64,000 nt of DNA from Phoronis australis. Its lineage: Eukaryota; Phoronida; Phoronidae. The stretch covers positions 78,849 through 142,848 of the forward strand of contig NMRA01000317.1 in the NCBI GenBank assembly GCA_002633005.1, given 5' to 3'. The notes under the pieces were generated by a model that saw only the letters and a program-made list of their open reading frames with translations, searched no databases and had not been told where the DNA came from. Both the position numbers and the translations under genes were made by a program. Positions 27,801 through 34,975 of the stretch are shown one piece after another (within the stretch, counting starts at the first letter, position 1; each line of letters opens with the position of its first letter).

Positions 27801-30800
27801 TGTCAGTGGTGCTTACACACACACTTGCTCCCGATCAGCTGTTCCCTGTTAGTTACTCCTTGACAGATGTCTCCCGTCTAAATGCGGCTAATGTCAATGT
27901 AGACAGCCCTGGAAGTAGATTGTGTGGTGGTAATAAATGTGCCCATTTGAATCTCTCTGTAGTCAGTTACTGCCAGTTTCCATGACAATAAAAAGTGCAT
28001 CATGCCTGCAGGTGGTGTTCTAATTTCTGTGAACTTTGATTTGTTAGTCATAACAATACTTCCCAAATAGCCTTAGTCAAATTAAAGTGTCAAAAGCTCC
28101 CCTGCTGTTTATTGAAATCCCCGAAGACTTCCAAAATAATCAAAGTTCAATGTCTCATAGTCTAAAATTTGATTAGATATCTTAATATCCATATTCAGAG
28201 CGGTACATTCCTCGTTTTCAAATACACACATGTATACTACTGTAATGTCTCACCGAGTTGGCAACTCAATATGGCCGACAAGTAAAATCTTATTTTCCCA
28301 TAATTCCATAGAAGATATGTTGCACCAAATAAGCACTTTTCCGTGTTCATGCCCTGTACCATAGTTACCAACAAACAATATTTTGACACACTGTGGACAT
28401 TCATGTTAATGCTAGAAGCCCTTGAAAAAGATCAATTTTGGCAGTTATTTTTGTCTGAAATTGGTGAGAGTTTACCACAGGAATCTAGTTGGTCAGCAAT
28501 AACTGTGACTTGACATGGTTGTATCGATGATAATTTCTCAAAGATATCAAGTGATGGTGAAAATTCTTAATTTTGGACAAAGATAATTAAATGCTAAAGT
28601 GGTATTTTCCTTATTTTTCAAAGGTTTATTATGTGGCAAATACTCAAAATTTTATCATAATTTTAATGTTGGATGACACCATACAAACCATGTTTTAAAA
28701 GGATATACTTTTCCAATGTTTATTTTTTTGAAATTAAACAAGAAATCCACTTTTCTGCCATATTGTAGCCTTGGCTAGAGAATGTTTAGCGTGTCCGTAT
28801 TCAGACTCAACACTGTCCACTGACATTTCATACTTATAATAAAGCTCACCTTCTTTGAATCGAAGGGTTTGTGTAAACTTCTTTTAAATATCCTACTATG
28901 CCTTTGCTTGTATTTTTCTTGCGTAACACACCATCCTAGTGGGTTTAGGATACAGAAATCATTGGTAGTTCTGTTGTATTTGCCCGATTTTCGGTAAAAA
29001 TTTTCCAATTTGGTACAGTCTTTAGAATTTGGGACACTGAAATTCCCACAAAAACTGAATTTTCTTGATTCTGGAATTTGGGACGAAGGAGATTTTGTCA
29101 TTCACATTATTTCTCAAATTTCAGACAAAATGTTTTTAATCTACAGAATGGGTAATTTTCCTGTCTTTCCAGTGGTTCTTGAACTTGTGACGGCCAATAT
29201 TGTTTTTTTTAGAATTTGGGATGTGCTACGCCCTGGAGCAAAATAATTAATTTTTCGCTGTTCCAAATTGGAGAATTTTTACCGTAATCACCCATGGTTG
29301 TGAATTTATTGATCTTTGTTCTTATTCCATTCATTATTTCCAGACGGAGGCTGGAAGATAAACGAGTCGCGTCTGTTTACACTGGGTAGCGAGCCAGTCA
29401 CGTGCTTGCTCCCGATTGGTGAAGATATCTTTGCTAGCTGTGGAAATGTAGTTCATGTGATCAGTTTGAAGAATTCTGAATACAAAATGGTAAGAGTAAA
29501 TTTGTGAAGTTAAGAATACGTTTTATCATTTTTGGTATTTAAAGCTACATGTCGCCAGTTGTAGCTGGCTAAAAACAAGAATTAAAGTGTCGCTCGGAAT
29601 ATTCCCTTACAATGATAGGATTTCATTTCCGTTACCAGTTCAAGACACGGGGAGTGCCTATATGCACCATTTTCAAATAAGCAATTTAAGAGTTGGCCAA
29701 TCAATGAGATTTATATAACCTTGAAACATAATCAAATGACTGCATGAAATTGGGTATTGCAAAATGGTGTTGGTCCCGTGAATTCCAGTTTGTTCTTTAA
29801 AGTTATGTTAGGAATTGAAGCATGACAAACTTAGTTATCCAGTTGCCAATAGAGGGTGTACAGCTTATTTGGTTCATCAAAATCTTTGCTTAGTCAATGC
29901 ATGTTTCGATGCTTAGATGGATTCGATATGCAATCTCGTTTTCCAAGGAATAACTGAAAAAAGAAGTCATGGATTCCGTATCAACTGAACAGAATATTCT
30001 GGTAAAATCTCACCAATTGAGGACACAATATTTTCTCATTTTTTTATTAATGACATATAATGCCAAAACGATTCTTTGCCTATTCACGGTCTGTACCATA
30101 TTACCAAAAGACAATATTTTCGATGTTTGAAGCCCTTGAAAAAGTGGTATTTCGGCAGTTATTTTTGTCGGGAATTATTGAGATTCCACCCTATTGATTT
30201 CAGGTGAACTTGGCATGCGACTATGTTTGACATATGTTAATGGTTGATTCGTTGACTTGACGTCATTTTCGACCTCCTGACCTTTGCTCAAATCAGGGAT
30301 TCTCATTTGTGTTATGTATAAGCTGTAATAGTGAATGACATTTTCGCAGATTCTGATTGAATTAATTACTTAATGTATATATTTGACCATACTCTGATAC
30401 GTATGACCTTGTTCTACCAAGCGAAAATCTTGAAACTTGTCAGGTTTGGTGAGCTGAGAAACTAAAATTTGAAGTCTCCTTTGACAAGTGAAGCTTGGGT
30501 TGGAGACGCCACTGGCAATCTGGTATTTGCCAAATTGGAAGCTGTATGTTAACTTTTTGTTTACCATACTCTTCTTTGTTGGCCGCAGCTGCCAGCTTTG
30601 AATTGACCGACTAGATAATTAAGATATTGTAGTTTTTAAACTAAGGCTGCTATAAAACCACCTTGCACGCAGAAGACTTCAAATTTTAGTATAGACCACT
30701 TCCTCTTATCAAGTTGGTCTCAGCGAGTTGGAAGTGATTTCTGGACTGGAGAAGAACTTATGGTTTGTTGTAGCCAACTTAGTTGAACTGTCGGCCCATC

Positions 30801-32668
30801 CCAAGTTCAGACATCCTTGTTTCATCTTCTCAGGAAAAAGTCAAGAACAGTTTTATAACAGTAATTTTTTTAAATGATAAGTTAGTCTTTTTGATAAAAG
30901 GTGGGGTAAGAGCAGCTTTAAGTGAATATCGTGCAAAAGAGGCCGGTGCCACGTGTGTTTTCTTACTCCTGATTTACAGTCTGTTAATGTTTTGTTATCC
31001 TGCAGACTAGTCACCCTTTAGATACCTGTGGCCCTATTCAAGACATGGTGAGGGCCGGCGTAGGCCTGTGGGTGGCTGTGAAGGACAAGCCCACACTGAA
31101 GCTTTATCACCTGGAGACCTTTGAGGGCCTGCAGGTCATGGACATTGACCGGGCCGTGGCCAGAGCTGTTGCTGGTAAGTGACCCTAGGTGGCGCCAGGA
31201 GGCCCGACAGGTAGCACTGCTAAAGACCTCTTTAAAGTTTTTTTGATGTTTTGAATCGCTTATGTTGTGAATGTTGAGTATTAGGGGACCGCAAGCAATG
31301 AAGGCTGAGGTAGAAGTCATATTGGGTAAAATCCAAAAACGTCTCTTGCTTCTTTTGCCGTTCACGTGTAAAAGACATTCTACTACGTGTTTTGAAGACT
31401 TACTACAAGTATGATAAATATCACAAATTTCACGGAAAATAATTGTATAAAATCCTTTTTTCATTTCTCAAAAGCTTCGAGCATTGTTTTGAATCCCCAA
31501 AATTTCTCAACATGGAAAAGAACTTAAAAATTACAAGCCTTTATTTGGTATCTTTCATGAAGAAAATGAAATGAAATTTCACTTGACCATCATGTTGTGA
31601 CCAAAACTGGTGAATTAGTGTCTGCTTTATGTTTTTATAGCTAAAGAGAAGTGTGTGGATGCAGCTGATTACTCCAAGAATGTGAGTATCACGTGTCTGC
31701 TGGTGACCCGTGGCTTGCTCTGGATTGGCACCAGTAATGGCATCATACTGACCATCCCCCTGCCCCGGCTGGAGGGCGTGCCACGGATTCACAGCAGCCC
31801 CACCGTCGCCTGCCACGCCCACAACGGACCAGTCAAGTTCCTGGTTCCTATCTGCTGCGGACTGGGTGTACCGCATATTATCGACCGTCCGCAGCCGACA
31901 AACTCGGACACTGTACAGACCAGTACCCTGACCCAAGACACAAAGTCGCCTACTCAACGACTGACTATGTCCTTGGAAGTTGATCGGTCACAGCTTAACC
32001 CAGGAACATCCATTCGACGGCATAGCTCTGGAGACGATGTCACAAGTGAATCGGATGATGTGGAAGACAATCTATATGATGACGCTGTGACTATTTCAAA
32101 AGCTCAGTCCACACCAAATTTGTTGGATGTTGATTATGGCGGTGAATACATTAACTTGCTCTATGGCAGTCTGATGCGGCGATACAGTGAGGTGGAGTTT
32201 GAGAGTAGCCTGAATGAGAAAGGAGATTACATGAGTGTGCAAGCCACTAAGGCTGATGTGGTGCAGTATAGGAAGTCCATGAGTATGACGAGGGCTAAAG
32301 GTTATCTGAGGAGTTTCCGCACCAAGAGCGTGCCGGTCATTCCTGAGAAGGATGAGACAGATGACGCATTGTATGAAAGTTATGTCAAGCAGCATACTGG
32401 GGCAATGGATACATATCGTAGAGGTCGTCCAGATCTCTCACTGGCTACTGCAACTCGCAGTAAGACAAACGTTAGGGAATCTATGGGCAGCGAGGAGATC
32501 TCTAAGGGGCCATCAACGCATGGACCTCTCTGTCGATCTGTTACCGTGGTAACCGGGGGTGAAGGGTATTGCAATTGGAACAAGGTGAAAGCAAAAGATT
32601 TGAAAAATTTGGAATCCTGCTTGCTGCTGTGGCAATGTACCTTTCCATCATCTTTGTCTGCCATGTAG
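628..32668 (+). CDS. ARHGEF10: Rho guanine-nucleotide exchange factor, ARHGEF10 family, 3' part (11 exons)
   Basis: Join of 628-877, 1505-1620, 2646-2764, 5567-5661, 6014-6135, 6514-6658, 8566-8674, 23865-24034, 29344-29489, 31006-31174 and 31641-32668. Total 2469 bases, 822 residues plus TAG; every junction is GT-AG and in phase. Residues 1-160 give the end of a PH-like domain (RRMIILSDLLICATV, YSIKWRVPI) and a helical linker. About 190-545 form a WD40-like propeller with repeated blade motifs (TVWMGTVAKR, RLIVGTENGTLVIYS, GLWVAVKDKPTLKLYH, LLWIGTSNGIILTIPLPRL). PRLEGVPRI and HNGPVKFL are hallmarks of ARHGEF10, 10L and 17. Family members activate RhoA-type GTPases through a DH domain, which lies upstream of this window. 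The end (VVTGGEGY, then LLLWQ) parallels the family C terminus. Which paralogue it is remains open; a single invertebrate 10/10L-type gene is likeliest. Assignment is from remembered family sequence, not a search. Confidence 0.9.
878..1504 (+). other. Intron between exons a and b
   Basis: No repeat boundary was recognised. A tempting AG-preceded reading frame from 1326 is discussed among rejected items. Confidence 0.6.
1505..1620 (+). CDS. ARHGEF10: ARHGEF10-like exon b (helical linker)
   Basis: Acceptor TTTCCTCAG ends at 1504 and donor GTACGA begins at 1621. The leftover G of the previous exon plus AG makes Glu, giving EVHQEEPVHLHSEVSN and LAQISALSSSLKLAHK. The helix with LAQISALSSSLK matches the family segment between PH-like domain and propeller. 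The exon ends in phase 0. Confidence 0.85.
1621..2645 (+). other. Intron between exons b and c
   Basis: AT-rich intron of about 1 kb. Nothing recognised beyond the splice sites. Confidence 0.6.
2646..2764 (+). CDS. ARHGEF10: ARHGEF10-like exon c
   Basis: Acceptor TTGGTTTTCCAG ends at 2645 and donor GTGAGT begins at 2765. It reads NFSADLIDGLLKDLQKTIYT to STIQLIIPA plus AA, comparable to the family stretch leading into the last PH strands. The 3' end of the exon and its donor are the first unit of a ~54-bp tandem array that continues through the intron. Reading past the donor meets an in-frame TGA at once. Confidence 0.88.
2741..3148 (+). repeat. ~54-bp tandem array starting inside exon c and carrying its splice donor
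   Basis: About eight diverging units share TTGATCATTCCTGCCAAGTG followed by a GAACAAAGCAGTCATTTACA-like half. The first unit overlaps the exon end. The second (GTGAGT at 2820) and third (GTGAGC at 2874) keep strong donor motifs 55 and 54 bases apart; later units lose the GT or drift. Seen directly; the number of units depends on tolerance for divergence. Confidence 0.85.
4139..4163 (+). repeat. TCTG microsatellite
   Basis: About six tandem TCTG units with a partial unit at each edge. Confidence 0.9.
4568..4848. mobile_element. MITE-like element with GGGTCTGTTTCATGAAA ends
   Basis: It starts GGGTCTGTTTCATGAAAGTG and ends CACTTTTAATGAAAGAGACC plus CC, an inverted pair of about 20 bases. A cognate element lies at 33136-33570 and a weaker one at 14407-14628. 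No coding capacity. Confidence 0.75.
5243..5482 (+). mobile_element. GTAAAATCTCACC-type MITE, copy 1
   Basis: It starts GGTAAAATCTCAGTAATTTT and ends TGTGAAATTTTACC. Inside are the family landmarks GTACCATAGCAACC, ACAACATTGTTTGAAGCC and TTTTTGTCC. Short terminal inverted repeats and lack of coding potential fit a non-autonomous DNA transposon. Confidence 0.75.
5567..5661 (+). CDS. ARHGEF10: ARHGEF10-like exon d
   Basis: Acceptor TTCTTCCAG ends at 5566 and donor GTAAGC begins at 5662. It joins with AA from the previous exon to read KSTSTVRYFFRTPSPGLKRD then WVLDFQASKLAL. The pattern FF.TPSP..K..WV..FQ.AKLAL is the end of the PH-like fold in ARHGEF10 relatives. It leaves one base (G). Confidence 0.9.
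5662..6013 (+). other. Intron between exons d and e
   Basis: Short intron of 352 bases. Nothing recognised beyond splice sites. Confidence 0.6.
6014..6135 (+). CDS. ARHGEF10: ARHGEF10-like exon e (entry to propeller)
   Basis: Acceptor TTTTAG ends at 6013 and donor GTGAGT begins at 6136. It reads DLKNRPAWVFPE, then NALSEVPLFFKPLPTDV and RLYTK, ending in phase 0. The pattern N..AW then P.F.KPLP corresponds to the family stretch just before the propeller. Confidence 0.85.
6136..6513 (+). other. Intron between exons e and f
   Basis: Short intron of 378 bases. Nothing recognised beyond splice sites. Confidence 0.6.
6514..6658 (+). CDS. ARHGEF10: ARHGEF10-like exon f (propeller blade)
   Basis: Acceptor TTTTTCCAG ends at 6513 and donor GTGAGT begins at 6659. 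It reads ISCGLPLYIVKSDLELQHLW then ICSSLPDRGQVTVLSM and HILQSFQ, leaving G. LWICSS...GQVTVLS is the first propeller blade of the family. The last 47 bases and the donor are repeated at 6885-6947 in the following intron. Confidence 0.9.
6612..6947 (+). repeat. Duplicated exon tail plus donor, with a GGTGTGGGTGGAGTCAT minisatellite
   Basis: Positions 6612-6674 (exon end, donor, start of intron) recur at 6885-6947, 273 bases downstream, with one change (ATCATTTC to ATCCTTTC) in the exon part. Between them lie about six units of a ~17-bp G-rich repeat (6660-6780). Degenerate units follow the second copy to about 6990. The second copy lacks a convincing acceptor. Confidence 0.9.
7083..7500 (+). 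mobile_element. CTAGTGG element, short copy
   Basis: It starts TTTATGCACCCTTATATACA and ends AGTGGGCGCATTTCAACGCT, like the longer copies at 10866 and 17470, but with only one or two core units. It contains GCCCCCTAGTGG at 7253-7264. Confidence 0.75.
7253..7264 (-). promoter_or_regulatory. CTCF-like core motif in the short CTAGTGG element
   Basis: Minus strand reads CCACTAGGGGGC, an exact match to the 12-base core consensus CCASYAGRKGGC. Binding is untested. Confidence 0.45.
8566..8674 (+). CDS. ARHGEF10: ARHGEF10-like exon g (propeller blade)
   Basis: Acceptor TTTTCGTAG ends at 8565 and donor GTAAGT begins at 8675. It reads ACDEAITCAELVPGHAVAMT then VDGFDDDTVWMGTVAK plus AG. VWMGT.AK is a blade motif equivalent to the family's CVGTEEG segment. 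The 15.2-kb intron follows. Confidence 0.88.
8695..8706 (-). promoter_or_regulatory. CTCF-like core motif outside a recognised element
   Basis: Minus strand reads CCACTAGATGGC, an exact consensus match 20 bases after the donor of exon g. Confidence 0.4.
8766..8842. repeat. AACCAG...CTGGTT hairpin repeat, copy 1
   Basis: TTTGAGAACCAGACTGATGC and AGAAAACTGGTTCTTACAAT form an imperfect hairpin. It is the reverse complement of copies at 49109, 49336 and 53440. Confidence 0.65.
9929..10175 (+). mobile_element. GTAAAATCTCACC-type MITE, copy 2
   Basis: It starts GTAAAATTTCACCAATTTAG plus GACACAATATGG and contains GTACCATAGCTATAAC, ACAACAATGTTAGAAGGC and TTATTTTTGTCCC. The right end GGAGAGATTTTGCTTTAC is degraded. 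Confidence 0.75.
10661..10855. repeat. GCCAAAAGTATT repeat, copy 1
   Basis: CGCCAAAAGTATTAAGACAA, ATGATTGGGCTGAAG and CTTCCCTCACGACAGACAAT correspond to sequence at 21185-21360. It directly precedes the long CTAGTGG element. Confidence 0.6.
11059..11070 (-). promoter_or_regulatory. CTCF-like core motif in the long CTAGTGG element
   Basis: Minus strand reads CCACTAGGGGGC, an exact match. Its upstream TTG and downstream GC also resemble the extended motif. Confidence 0.45.
11203..11214 (-). promoter_or_regulatory. CTCF-like core motif, next unit
   Basis: Minus strand reads CCACTAGGTGGC, an exact match 144 bases from the previous one. Confidence 0.45.
12446..12457 (-). promoter_or_regulatory. 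CTCF-like core motif at the right end of the long element
   Basis: Minus strand reads CCACTAGATGGC, an exact match. The medium element has the same site at 18500. Confidence 0.45.
12670..12724 (+). repeat. 18-bp tandem repeat, three units
   Basis: TCGTTTCTCTAGCTCGTG is repeated three times, the last unit partial. Confidence 0.9.
14407..14628. mobile_element. MITE-like element with GGGTCTGTTTCATGAAA ends, degraded
   Basis: The right end TCACTTTTCATGAAACAGAC is well preserved. The left end (GGGATCCTTTTCATGG) is weak. Confidence 0.5.
15517..15805. repeat. 20-bp minisatellite
   Basis: About fourteen units of GTAGAGCTGTACCCTGGTAT with scattered changes. Because 20 is not divisible by three, overlapping minus-strand frames read through it (YIQGYSSTYQGTALH-like), which is not evidence of coding. 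Confidence 0.92.
17076..17304 (-). mobile_element. GTAAAATCTCACC-type MITE, copy 3 (reverse)
   Basis: Reverse orientation: CAGTAAAGTTTCC, then AAAATAATGGCCAAAACTGT, a GATGACAGTCGTACTACATG core, and CCGCCATATTGTGTTCTAAT at the far end. Confidence 0.7.
17679..17690 (-). promoter_or_regulatory. CTCF-like core motif in the medium CTAGTGG element
   Basis: Minus strand reads CCACTAGGTGGC, an exact match. Confidence 0.45.
18500..18511 (-). promoter_or_regulatory. CTCF-like core motif at the right end of the medium element
   Basis: Minus strand reads CCACTAGATGGC, an exact match. Confidence 0.45.
20381..20611 (-). mobile_element. GTAAAATCTCACC-type MITE, copy 4 (reverse)
   Basis: Reverse orientation: GTAAAGTTTC, then AAAAATAATTGCAAACAATG, a GTTGATGACGGCTGTA core, and CCCGCCATAGTGTGTTGTAA. 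Confidence 0.7.
21185..21360. repeat. GCCAAAAGTATT repeat, copy 2
   Basis: GGCCAAAAGTATTTAGATAA, ATGGCTGGCCTGAAGCC and CTTCCCTCATGGCCAAGATT pair with the copy at 10661-10855. Family unknown. Confidence 0.6.
21692..21936 (-). mobile_element. GTAAAATCTCACC-type MITE, copy 5 (reverse, well preserved)
   Basis: It starts CAGTAAAATCTCCCCACTTT and ends TGTGTCCTAAATTGGTGAGA plus TTTTA, so both inverted ends are visible. About 245 bases. A partial relative (ATAAAATCTCACAATTTCG) starts near 20923. Confidence 0.8.
22276..22780 (+). mobile_element. 500-bp inverted-repeat element, copy 1
   Basis: It starts GGCCCTTTCATATTGACTTA and ends CGTTAGTATGAAAGGCCC, giving ~17-base inverted ends with few mismatches. 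CTAA lies next to both ends, a possible target duplication. Subterminal words GTTCATACTG occur three times, and GCGTCGACGCTGCGG is central. No coding capacity. The opposite-strand copy lies at 34976-35461. Confidence 0.85.
23865..24034 (+). CDS. ARHGEF10: ARHGEF10-like exon h (propeller blade)
   Basis: Acceptor TCTTTACAG ends at 23864 and donor GTAAAT begins at 24035. It reads SIVVHSLPSQDVQDSTSRPQ, then KLTVTLPSVPTRLKFTCN and RLIVGTENGTLVIYSRAK, leaving G. The pattern I.VHS followed by L..G..NGTL.IY is a propeller blade. Despite the 15-kb intron before it, the phase joins exactly. Confidence 0.9.
24044..24263 (-). mobile_element. GTAAAATCTCACC-type MITE, copy 6 (reverse)
   Basis: It starts 10 bases after the donor of exon h: CAGTAAAATTTCC, then AAAATAATGGCCAAAATTGT, GACAGTCGTACTACG and TTGTGTTCCAATTTGAAG. 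Confidence 0.72.
24366..24603 (+). mobile_element. GTAAAATCTCACC-type MITE, copy 7
   Basis: It starts CAGTAAAATGTCACCAGTTT and contains AGCAATGTTAGAAGCCCTTG and TTGAGATTTTATCAT. It lies about 100 bases from the oppositely oriented copy 6, so the two could pair as an RNA hairpin. Confidence 0.72.
24610..24712 (+). repeat. ~54-bp direct repeat, two units
   Basis: AACATTTGACTGGGTTTAGA plus GAGCCACCAAGG and AACATTTGACTGAGTTTAGT plus GAGCTACCGAGG lie about 52 bases apart. Confidence 0.8.
26345..26482. repeat. GGGCGCTTA repeat, copy 1
   Basis: TACCGTAAACATTTGGGTTA, TGGGCGCTTATCCC and AAATTTCAAGAAATTGGGGA plus TGGGCGCTTATCC parallel 63573-63755. Confidence 0.65.
26927..27050. mobile_element. 124-bp MITE-like element with GGCGGAT ends
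   Basis: It starts CAGTGGCGGATTA and ends ATCCTGGATCCGCCTCTG. The ends pair as CAG[T/A]GGCGGAT, and a perfect 5-base ACAAG flanks both sides (26922-26926, 27051-27055). The end sequence is reminiscent of hAT-type non-autonomous elements; superfamily is inferred. Confidence 0.65.
28240..28476 (+). mobile_element. GTAAAATCTCACC-type MITE, copy 8
   Basis: It starts TGTAATGTCTCACCGAGTTG, contains CAATATGGCCGACAAG, GTACCATAGTTACC and TAGAAGCCCTTGAAAAAG, and ends GAAATTGGTGAGAGTTTACC. Confidence 0.75.
28560..28770 (-). mobile_element. GTAAAATCTCACC-type MITE, degraded reverse copy
   Basis: TGAAAATTCTTAATTTTGGA with ACAAAGATAATTAAATGC at the left, and TTTTCTGCCATATTGTAGCC at the right, match the reverse-orientation landmarks loosely. 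Confidence 0.5.
29344..29489 (+). CDS. ARHGEF10: ARHGEF10-like exon i (propeller blade)
   Basis: Acceptor TTTCCAG ends at 29343 and donor GTAAGA begins at 29490. It reads DGGWKINESRLFTLGSEPVT, CLLPIGEDIFASCGNVVHV and ISLKNSEYKM, ending in phase 0. The pattern DG.W.....L.LG..PV..LL...ED..A.CGN.V.VI is very characteristic of the family. Confidence 0.92.
29490..31005 (+). other. Intron between exons i and j
   Basis: It contains one GTAAAATCTC element (30000-30190). Nothing else recognised. Confidence 0.6.
30000..30190 (+). mobile_element. GTAAAATCTCACC-type MITE, copy 9 (internal deletion)
   Basis: It starts GGTAAAATCTCACCAATTGA plus GGACACAATATT, contains GTACCATATTACC and TGAAGCCCTTGAAAAAGTGG, and ends ATTATTGAGATTCCACC. 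About 50 bases shorter than other copies. Confidence 0.72.
31006..31174 (+). CDS. ARHGEF10: ARHGEF10-like exon j (propeller blade)
   Basis: Acceptor ATCCTGCAG ends at 31005 and donor GTAAGT begins at 31175. It reads TSHPLDTCGPIQDMVRAGVG, LWVAVKDKPTLKLYHLETF and EGLQVMDIDRAVARAVA, leaving G. LWVA.....TL.LYH.ETF..LQ..DI matches the family blade almost residue for residue. Confidence 0.93.
31175..31640 (+). other. Intron between exons j and the terminal exon
   Basis: Short intron of 466 bases. GACCCTAGGTGGCGCC just after the donor partly resembles the CTCF-like core, with two mismatches. Confidence 0.55.
31641..32668 (+). CDS. ARHGEF10: ARHGEF10-like terminal coding exon (last blade and C-terminal tail)
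   Basis: Acceptor GTTTTTATAG ends at 31640 and the stop TAG is at 32666-32668. The exon opens with the last blade (SITCLLVTRGLLWIGTSNGI, then PLPRLEGVPRI and HNGPVKFLVP). About 210 residues of tail follow, rich in Ser, Asp, Glu and Arg, with an acidic run (SSGDDVTSESDDVEDNLYDD) and the tyrosine motif DDALYESY, where vertebrate relatives have a similar acidic-tyrosine motif. The tail ends with VVTGGEGY, then LLLWQCTF. The middle of the tail looks lineage-specific. The whole tail is one exon. Confidence 0.93.
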
Positions 32669-33135
32669 GCATTTGACGTGTTTTGTGCAGTCTTATAGAC
32701 AATTTAGTTGCCAGTAAGTGTGTTTCTAAGTTTTGTAACTTACTGTAAGTGCACTTTGGTTTAGCTCGCAGTATGACGGAAAGGTGGAAGTTCGTCAAAT
32801 GGGTCGTCACAAGTAAACAGAATTTTTCTTTATTTTTAGTTTGGTCTGTGCTGTGCAATTATGGTTAAATCTAATGAGCGTTGAAATTCGACTATTTTAA
32901 TGAGGTAGTCAGTCCAGTAAAAGATGGACAATTTTTAATTTTGGCCGTCATTTTTGTGCAAAATTGAAGAGGATATTGCAGGGTTTTGGGTAAGAGCATT
33001 ACTGTTACAGTACTGAATAAAAAGTGGATGCGAATATGAATATGTTATGTTCGTTATAAGCTGATGTGAAATATTGAATTAAAAGACTTGTAAAATATGT
33101 CATAAACAGTGAAGGGTAAAATATATATAAGTTCT

Positions 33136-33570
33136 GGGGTCCGTTTCATGAAAAGTCACTTTAGACAAGTCAGAAATTTCATCTTATGCCTCGCCTCGCC
33201 TAAACTACAAGATCTCTGAAATTACATAATTTTTTTGTTTTTCAAACAGTTTTTATAAATTATTTCTAAACTGGTGTGCTAACAATTATGTGGTAAAAAT
33301 GTCATAAATGAAAGTGAATTGGGAGCCTACGTCAAAATTTCATCAAAAAGTCCCCTGAAGGCTGCGTCATGAAATGTTACAGAAGACGTCTTAAATTTGG
33401 TCTTGCGCTCCACACAACTGTTTCGGAAAAATAAAACTAAACTCGCAGCAAAAATCTAAAGTGAGTTGAGACCCATAATTGCTAGTTACTGAGAAAATTT
33501 CTTTAAATTATTTCTAGACTGTGATGCGATTAAATTTCTGTCTTAAGTCACTTTTCATGAAAGAGACCCG
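33136..33570. mobile_element. MITE-like element with GGGTCTGTTTCATGAAA ends, longer copy
   Basis: It starts GGGGTCCGTTTCATGAAAAG and ends CACTTTTCATGAAAGAGACC. Internal similarity to its own ends near 33355 (TCATGAAATG) suggests a composite or nested insertion. Confidence 0.75.
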
Positions 33571-34975
33571 GATTGTAATTTCTTTTGATAGATTGGCTTG
33601 CTGTTCCAAAACTGAGGTTGGGTTTGTTTGCATGTCATGTTTTCTAGACAGAGGTCGCACAGTCATAAAGAAATTAACCAACTATTGTTGGAGTTTTTGT
33701 CGTGCTATGTCATTTATATATAAGTAGCTTTATTCTATGAAAAGATATTTTACCTTTTCATCGCAGTTACCCGGTAGCTTTGGGTATGAGAAATTTCATA
33801 AAATGCGCATTGTGATCATTTTATTATTTTCATCAAAATCCAAAGAAAAAATAACTGTAAATATGTCTTGAAGAAATGTTTTTTATTAAAAGATGATAAA
33901 TCCAAAATGGTTTCCTTGAGATCACATGACAATTTGATCATTCAAATTTCAAAAAAGTGTATTTTTGTTTTAGCCTTTCCTCTTGCTTGCTCCAGCAAAA
34001 AAAAGAATTTCCAAAAGTACTTTTGTAAGTATTCTTTGGCATTTATTTCAAAATTGCCTTTTTTCAAAAATAAGTGTGGCACGTGGTGGATCTACATCTG
34101 GCAATGAAAGGGATACAAATAGTTTGAAAATGTTTTAAGAGTAAAAGGTTACGCATTGTCAGTGCTACATTTAAAGGTCGCGCGTAGTGTTTTCCTGGTT
34201 TTCTATCAAGCATCAAGCAAACCTAGCCTTGCATTAAATATTTGTATATTTTGTATATGGTTATGCCCTAACTGGACAAATGTTGCTAATTTTGTGTGTG
34301 ATGCTTATTACAGTTTGCCTTAATTGACCAGAGTTGCAATTAGCAGTTTGGCTCTTGAATTTGTGTATTTAACAGTGCGCCATATTCTCGTTGTTTGTTG
34401 CAGTTGCGGGGTTATGCAAACTGCGCTCTCAGGCAATTTTAGGTTGTTCGTAATTTATCATAAACGGCTGTTTCTATGAATTCATATCAATCAGAGAGGA
34501 CGTGTAACAAGTCTTGCCAATCTATTTTCATGATATCATCTCGTTCACTTCAACAGGGTATTTTGGAAGCACAATTGTGCTAGTGAGCGTTGCTTTTATC
34601 ATGATGCAGAGAAAATTTAAATCTCAGATTTTTAGGTATTGACTAGATCATTTTTTAAAAACATTCCTGTAGGGCCAGCCGACATTGCCTGGATTATTTG
34701 GTTTGGTATTAAGATGCTTGTGCAGTGCTTTGTCATCACAATGTGCCAGCAAGAATTTCAGTGTGCCAATGTCAAGGGAGCAAACAAAAATTAACCTTGT
34801 TTGGTGCATTTTCACAGGTTAACCCTACCGTTCAGTGTTGCCTCTAGGCAGTGTTAGTTTCATGCTTTTAAACCCTTATTTAGTGGAAATAATTACATGG
34901 AATAGCAGTTCAGACTGGGAAAATGTTGATAACAACCCAGTTTGTAATGCTTGATTACTTTGACCTCTACCATAC

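Larger units (their letters stand above)
24035..29343 (+). other. Intron between exons h and i
   Basis: It holds several GTAAAATCTC elements, a GGGCGCTTA repeat, a 124-bp GGCGGAT-ended element and a local direct repeat. The rest (notably about 24730-26340 and 27060-28230) has no feature I can support. Confidence 0.65.

Noticed and set aside
31018-31464. Minus-strand open frames opposite the exchange-factor exons
   Set aside because: Antisense shadows of well-supported plus-strand exons.
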